Shown here in pieces: positions 13,254-17,014 of a stretch of 17,014 bases of DNA. The notes under the pieces are model-generated. The model did no database searches. It was not told where the DNA came from and saw only the letters and a program-made list of their open reading frames with translations. The stretch's first letter is position 1. Every line of letters begins with the position of its first letter. The translations under genes and the position numbers were made by a program. The stretch covers positions 1-17,014 of the forward strand of contig JAJRVC010000690.1 of NCBI GenBank assembly GCA_024277475.1, read 5' to 3'. This stretch comes from Deltaproteobacteria bacterium (GTDB lineage: Bacteria > Desulfobacterota > Desulfobacteria > Desulfobacterales > JAFDCJ01).

Positions 13254-13979
13254 ATGATACGTACAGCATTTATTATTTTGTATGTTTTTCCGGCAACTGC
13301 TGTTTTTGGTATTATTGCTATTATTGTATCTTTTTTTTCCCGCACTGGGAATTCGGTTCACATTATTGCCAGGGTTTGGTCAAAATCGATTTTATTCATC
13401 AGCGGTATCAAGGTCGACATTGAGGGACTTGCAAATGTCGACCCTTCCAAATCTTATATTTACATGTCCAACCATCGGAGTAATTTTGATATCCCCGTGC
13501 TTTTAGGTTGTCTTCCTATTCAATTCAGATGGCTTGCCAAGGCGGAACTTTTTAAAATCCCTATCTTTGGTCGTGCCATGCAGGGCGCCGGTTATGTCAA
13601 AATTAATCGATTCAACCGGGAATCCGCCTTTAAAAGCATTGATGAAATTGCTACAAAGATGAAAAATGGCGTGTCCGTGATGATATTCCCGGAGGGTACC
13701 CGCAGCGAGGACGGCAACATCAAAGCATTCAAAAAGGGAGGGTTTGTCATGGCCGTTGACTCCGGAGTTCCGATTGTGCCGGTCATTGTGCGGGGAACCC
13801 GCTCAATCATGGTCAAAGGCAGATGGTGGATTAAACCCGGAAATGTCACCTTGTCCATCAAAAAACCTATCGACACCACCGGTTACACACGGGACAACAA
13901 GGACGATTTGATAAAGACCGTCAGAAACGTTATCTGTGAAGGTTTTGAAAAAGGAAAAAAATTTGACACAAATGCTTAA
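13254..13979 (+). CDS. plsC: 1-acyl-sn-glycerol-3-phosphate acyltransferase
   Basis: Adds the second acyl chain to lysophosphatidic acid to give phosphatidic acid, at the inner membrane. The 241-residue protein has an N-terminal hydrophobic anchor (about 5-28), motif I NHRSNFD (73-79, catalytic H74 and D79), motif II around FRWLAKAELFKIPIFG, motif III FPEGTRS (145-151) and motif IV VPIVPVIV (172-179). Length and motifs are normal for PlsC. ATG at 13254, no strong ribosome site. Its 3' end overlaps the most likely RNase J start (ATG 13972) by 8 bases, so the two are translationally coupled. Confidence 0.94.
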   Translation: MIRTAFIILYVFPATAVFGIIAIIVSFFSRTGNSVHIIARVWSKSILFISGIKVDIEGLANVDPSKSYIYMSNHRSNFDIPVLLGCLPIQFRWLAKAELFKIPIFGRAMQGAGYVKINRFNRESAFKSIDEIATKMKNGVSVMIFPEGTRSEDGNIKAFKKGGFVMAVDSGVPIVPVIVRGTRSIMVKGRWWIKPGNVTLSIKKPIDTTGYTRDNKDDLIKTVRNVICEGFEKGKKFDTNA

Positions 13980-15618
13980 GATTATCCCGCTCGGCGGGCT
14001 GGGAGAAATCGGCATGAACATGCTGGTATTCGAATATGGGGATACCATGTTTGTAATCGACAGCGGTTTAATGTTTCCCGAAGATTATATGCTCGGAGTT
14101 GATTTTGTCATACCCAATATGGATTACATTCGTCGAAATCGGGCCAAAGTCGTCGCGATTGTCTTAACGCATGGTCACGAAGATCATATTGGGGCGCTGC
14201 CTTATCTGATTAGAGAGATTAACGTACCGATTTTTGGTACCGCTTTTACCCTGGGGCTTGTGCGCCACAAACTTGAAGAACGGGAATTGATATCATCATC
14301 CGTCCTGCACGAGATTTTACCGGATGAACAGTTGAGATTAGGTCCTTTTGAACTCGAGTTTATCCGGGTGGGCCACAGTGTGGTCGACGGCGTGGGGATA
14401 GCAATCAATACGCCCCACGGTCTGATTGTGCACACCGGAGATTATAAAATCAGCTATGGCCCGGGTAGCGGAACCACCGATGTAAACAGATTTGCCGGTT
14501 ATGGTGAAAAAGGGGTCCTTGCTCTTTTATCCGATTCCACCAATGTCGAAAAAGAAGGATATACTATCTCTGATAAGGAGATTGGTGAGACCCTGGACAA
14601 AATTATCACCGATAGTGACGGGCGCATTATTGTTGCGTTGTTTGCCTCCAATATAGCTCGGATTCAGCTTATTGTCGATATAGCCCTGGCCAGAGGCAAA
14701 AAGGTCTTGTTCAATGGCAGAAGTATCGAGGTCAGTGTCAATATTGCCAAGTCCCTGGGGCATTTGGCAATTCCTGCAGATACGGAAATTGGGATTCAAC
14801 AGGTATCGCATTTTTCAGACGATGAGATTATTGTCATAACCACCGGAAGCCAGGGTGAACCGATGTCTACACTGGCACGGATGGCGTCGGGCACCCACAA
14901 GCAAATCAAGGCAAAGGCAGGCGATACGGTCATTCTGTCCTCAAAATTTATCCCTGGAAATGAGAAAGCCATCGGCAAGATCATCAACAGTCTCTATAGA
15001 AAAGGTGCCGATGTCATCTACGAAAAGATATCAGATATTCATGTGTCCGGCCATGCATTCAGGGAAGAACTCAAGCTGATGATCAAGCTGACAAAGCCGG
15101 AGTACTTTATCCCGATTCACGGGGAATACCGTCATCTGATCCTACATGCGAGATTGGCAAAAGAAGTGGGAATTGCTGAAGACAAAATCCTGCTGGCGGA
15201 AAACGGACAGATAATCAAATTTGATGAAACCGGGGGCGGGCTTAGCGGCAGTGCAACCACCGGCCGGGTACTTATCGACGGCAAAGGCGTGGGGGATGTC
15301 GGTCGCAGTGTGCTCAAAGAGCGGCGAATTCTTTCAGAGGAGGGACTGGTTGCCGTGACCCTTGCATTCGATGAGGAGACCGGAATTATCATGTATGGAC
15401 CGGAAATAGTTTCCCGCGGATTTGTTTTTCAAACCGAAACCGGTCATCTGCTGGAAGATGCCCAATGTGTGATATTGGAGGTTGTCGACGAGATTCCACC
15501 CGAAGTTCCCAATCGCGTAGACAAAATTCGTTCAAAAATCCAAACTGCCCTGCGGCAGTATTTTTTCTTTACCATCGGACGTCGTCCGGTTATACTTCCC
15601 TTTATAATGGAAGTATAA
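13972..15618 (+). CDS. rnj: Ribonuclease J (metallo-beta-lactamase/beta-CASP)
   Basis: RNase J combines 5'-3' exonuclease and endonuclease activity in mRNA decay and rRNA processing; it occurs in Firmicutes, Actinobacteria, Cyanobacteria and many Desulfobacterota. The 548-residue protein starts LKIIPLGGLGEIGMN, has the zinc motif HGHEDH (67-72), the downstream VHTGDYK (about 157-163), the beta-CASP region with SDSTNVE and FASNIARIQ, HVSGHA (about 364-369) and IHGEYRHL, then a C-terminal dimer domain ending PFIMEV. Starts possible in frame are GTG 13936, TTG 13963 and ATG 13972; ATG 13972 gives the usual N-terminus and overlaps the plsC stop, while AAGGA fits TTG 13963 best by spacing (9 bases). 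Either is acceptable. ftsK follows 41 bases later. Confidence 0.95.
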   Translation: MLKIIPLGGLGEIGMNMLVFEYGDTMFVIDSGLMFPEDYMLGVDFVIPNMDYIRRNRAKVVAIVLTHGHEDHIGALPYLIREINVPIFGTAFTLGLVRHKLEERELISSSVLHEILPDEQLRLGPFELEFIRVGHSVVDGVGIAINTPHGLIVHTGDYKISYGPGSGTTDVNRFAGYGEKGVLALLSDSTNVEKEGYTISDKEIGETLDKIITDSDGRIIVALFASNIARIQLIVDIALARGKKVLFNGRSIEVSVNIAKSLGHLAIPADTEIGIQQVSHFSDDEIIVITTGSQGEPMSTLARMASGTHKQIKAKAGDTVILSSKFIPGNEKAIGKIINSLYRKGADVIYEKISDIHVSGHAFREELKLMIKLTKPEYFIPIHGEYRHLILHARLAKEVGIAEDKILLAENGQIIKFDETGGGLSGSATTGRVLIDGKGVGDVGRSVLKERRILSEEGLVAVTLAFDEETGIIMYGPEIVSRGFVFQTETGHLLEDAQCVILEVVDEIPPEVPNRVDKIRSKIQTALRQYFFFTIGRRPVILPFIMEV

Positions 15619-15659
15619 CTGGTAGCTGGGTACTTGATACTGGAAGCTTCGCTATACTT

Positions 15660-17014
15660 ATGCGCAAAGAAATCTACGGAATCATTCTTTTTTTCCTTGT
15701 TATATTTACACTGATCAGTTTGCTATCTTACAGCCCGGTAGACCCCTCGATCAACAATTCCAGGGCTGCAGGACAGATTCATAATCTGTTTGGCTTCCTC
15801 GGAGCCCATATGTCCGGTTTTCTTATCGGGCTGTTCGGACTGGGGGCGTTCTGGATTCCTGTTTTATTGCTGCTGGCAAGCATTCATTTTTTTGGCAATC
15901 ATTCCAACCGGGCCATGATTTTGACCCTTTCAGGCGGCATTGTCCTGGTGGTCATCACCGGCAGCCTTCTTTCCATGCGTCAAAATGATTTCATCTTATT
16001 CGGCAGTAAATTTTCAGCCGGGGGAATCGTCGGCATCCCGTTCAAGGCCTTTTTGGTAAAGTATACCAATTATGCCGGTGGTGTTATTATTCTGGTTCTT
16101 CTGTGGATCATCGGATTTATTCTGACCACCGGATTTTCTCTGATAACCTTCGGCAGGCGTTTCTGGAGTTGGATGAACGCGGTCAACAACCGCCTGACGA
16201 CTTTTTACCTCAAACGCAAGGAGCGCAGAGACAAGGCGAAAAAACGTTCACGGGTTGACAAGGAAAAAATCGCGAAAAAAGCCAAAAAGATCAAAATCAA
16301 GACATCGGTGCCCAAACCGATCAAAGCAGCTTCTTCACCGAAACAGGAAGTCTTTGACTTCATGAAGAGCGGCAAGGGGTATCAGGTGCCGCCCTATAGT
16401 TTTCTGGAAGATCCGGAAAATTCAGCGACTTCTGCAGACGACGAGAGTTTGCGCATGCAATCGCAACTGCTCGAAAAGAAACTTGAAGATTTCGGGGTTC
16501 ATGGAAAGGTCGTGGCCGTATCTCCCGGTCCGGTTATTACAACCTTTGAGTATGAACCCGCACCCGGGGTGAAGATAAATAAGATTGTCAATCTTTCGGA
16601 TGACCTTGCGCTGGCGCTACGAGCGATCAGCATTCGGATTGTGGCGCCGATTCCCGGCAAAGCGGTCATCGGCATTGAGGTCCCCAATACCGACCGCGCC
16701 ATGGTGCGCTTCAAAGAAATCGTGGCGTCCGGCGATTTTGATAAATCCAGTTCGAATTTGCCCCTCTGCCTTGGCAAGGATATCGTCGGCAATCCTGTGG
16801 TTGCCGAACTGGATAAAATGCCTCACCTGTTGATCGCCGGCGCTACCGGAACGGGAAAGAGCGTCGCATTAAATTCGATGATATGCAGCATTTTATACAA
16901 ATCCACCCCGGAAGAAGTAAAACTGATTATGGTCGATCCGAAAAGGATTGAGCTTTCTAACTATAATGGGATTCCGCATTTAATAACGCCGGTGGTCGTG
17001 GATGCAAAAAAAGC
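15660..17014 (+). CDS. ftsK: DNA translocase FtsK (N-terminal 451 residues, runs off the window)
   Basis: FtsK/SpoIIIE family motor that pumps DNA at the division septum and helps resolve chromosome dimers. Reading from ATG 15660 the frame stays open to the window end. Four hydrophobic segments are visible (about 6-23, 50-77, 86-105, 138-164), then a basic linker rich in Lys/Arg/Ala (about 185-226), the YQVPPYSFLE start of the alpha domain (241-250), and the motor with P-loop GATGTGKS (394-401) and MVDPKRIELSNYNGIPHL (Walker B region). The linker is short compared with E. coli FtsK, more like SpoIIIE or the common short FtsK. A GGAAG stretch lies about 12 bases upstream of the ATG. The C-terminal gamma domain is outside the window. 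Confidence 0.95.
   Translation, partial: MRKEIYGIILFFLVIFTLISLLSYSPVDPSINNSRAAGQIHNLFGFLGAHMSGFLIGLFGLGAFWIPVLLLLASIHFFGNHSNRAMILTLSGGIVLVVITGSLLSMRQNDFILFGSKFSAGGIVGIPFKAFLVKYTNYAGGVIILVLLWIIGFILTTGFSLITFGRRFWSWMNAVNNRLTTFYLKRKERRDKAKKRSRVDKEKIAKKAKKIKIKTSVPKPIKAASSPKQEVFDFMKSGKGYQVPPYSFLEDPENSATSADDESLRMQSQLLEKKLEDFGVHGKVVAVSPGPVITTFEYEPAPGVKINKIVNLSDDLALALRAISIRIVAPIPGKAVIGIEVPNTDRAMVRFKEIVASGDFDKSSSNLPLCLGKDIVGNPVVAELDKMPHLLIAGATGTGKSVALNSMICSILYKSTPEEVKLIMVDPKRIELSNYNGIPHLITPVVVDAKK

Noticed and set aside
13936..13971. GTG start (13936) for RNase J
   Set aside because: It adds a Lys-rich 12-residue extension with no parallel in the family and overlaps plsC by 44 bases; ATG 13972 or TTG 13963 fit better.
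1..17014. CRISPR arrays, tRNA/rRNA genes, IS elements, integrases, toxin-antitoxin pairs or defence genes
   Set aside because: None seen on either strand: no regularly spaced direct repeats, no cloverleaf-like tRNA sequence recognised, and no transposase or integrase motifs among the ORFs.

Overview
This 17 kb window is ordinary chromosomal housekeeping sequence from a Gram-negative, LPS-making bacterium. The best guess is an anaerobic member of the Desulfobacterota (former Deltaproteobacteria, Desulfobacterales-like). The reasons are an LPS transport and Kdo pathway (lptD, kdsB), a small acidic 2[4Fe-4S] ferredoxin, RNase J together with an LPS outer membrane, a MetRS with a fused tRNA-binding domain, a Firmicutes-like holB-ricT-metG gene order, moderate GC, and dispersed palindromic repeats in the spacers. 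The taxon is an inference; no rRNA or other marker is present.

Layout. (1) Positions 136-8306, minus strand, read from right to left: lptD, a doubtful 79-codon ORF lying in a palindromic repeat, a NusG-like (RfaH/UpxY-type) antiterminator, an HU/IHF protein, holB, ricT-like (PSP1), metG and kdsB. Spacers from HU to metG are only 3-14 bases, so this part looks like one transcription unit with a clear promoter in front of HU. (2) Positions 8453-11498, plus strand: surE, tmk, an unrecognised 337-aa protein and a ferredoxin. (3) Positions 11722-12729, minus strand: an outer-membrane beta-barrel with omptin-like features, convergent with the ferredoxin across a spacer rich in inverted repeats. (4) Positions 12909-17014, plus strand: a 110-aa unknown protein, plsC, rnj (RNase J) and the first 451 codons of ftsK, which runs off the window.

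Themes: envelope building (CMP-Kdo supply, LPS insertion, phosphatidic acid synthesis, outer-membrane proteins), nucleotide and DNA replication (Tmk, HolB, FtsK, HU) and RNA metabolism (NusG-like, RicT-like, RNase J, MetRS, SurE).

The most notable observation is that kdsB carries an in-frame TGA exactly where the family normally has Gly in its ALYFSR region, while everything before and after it is intact. This is either a fresh nonsense mutation, a sequence error or recoding. I found no defence system, CRISPR array, tRNA/rRNA, integrase or IS transposase, and no convincing undescribed multi-gene system. The genuinely uncharacterised items are the 337-aa protein, the 110-aa protein and the omptin-like barrel.
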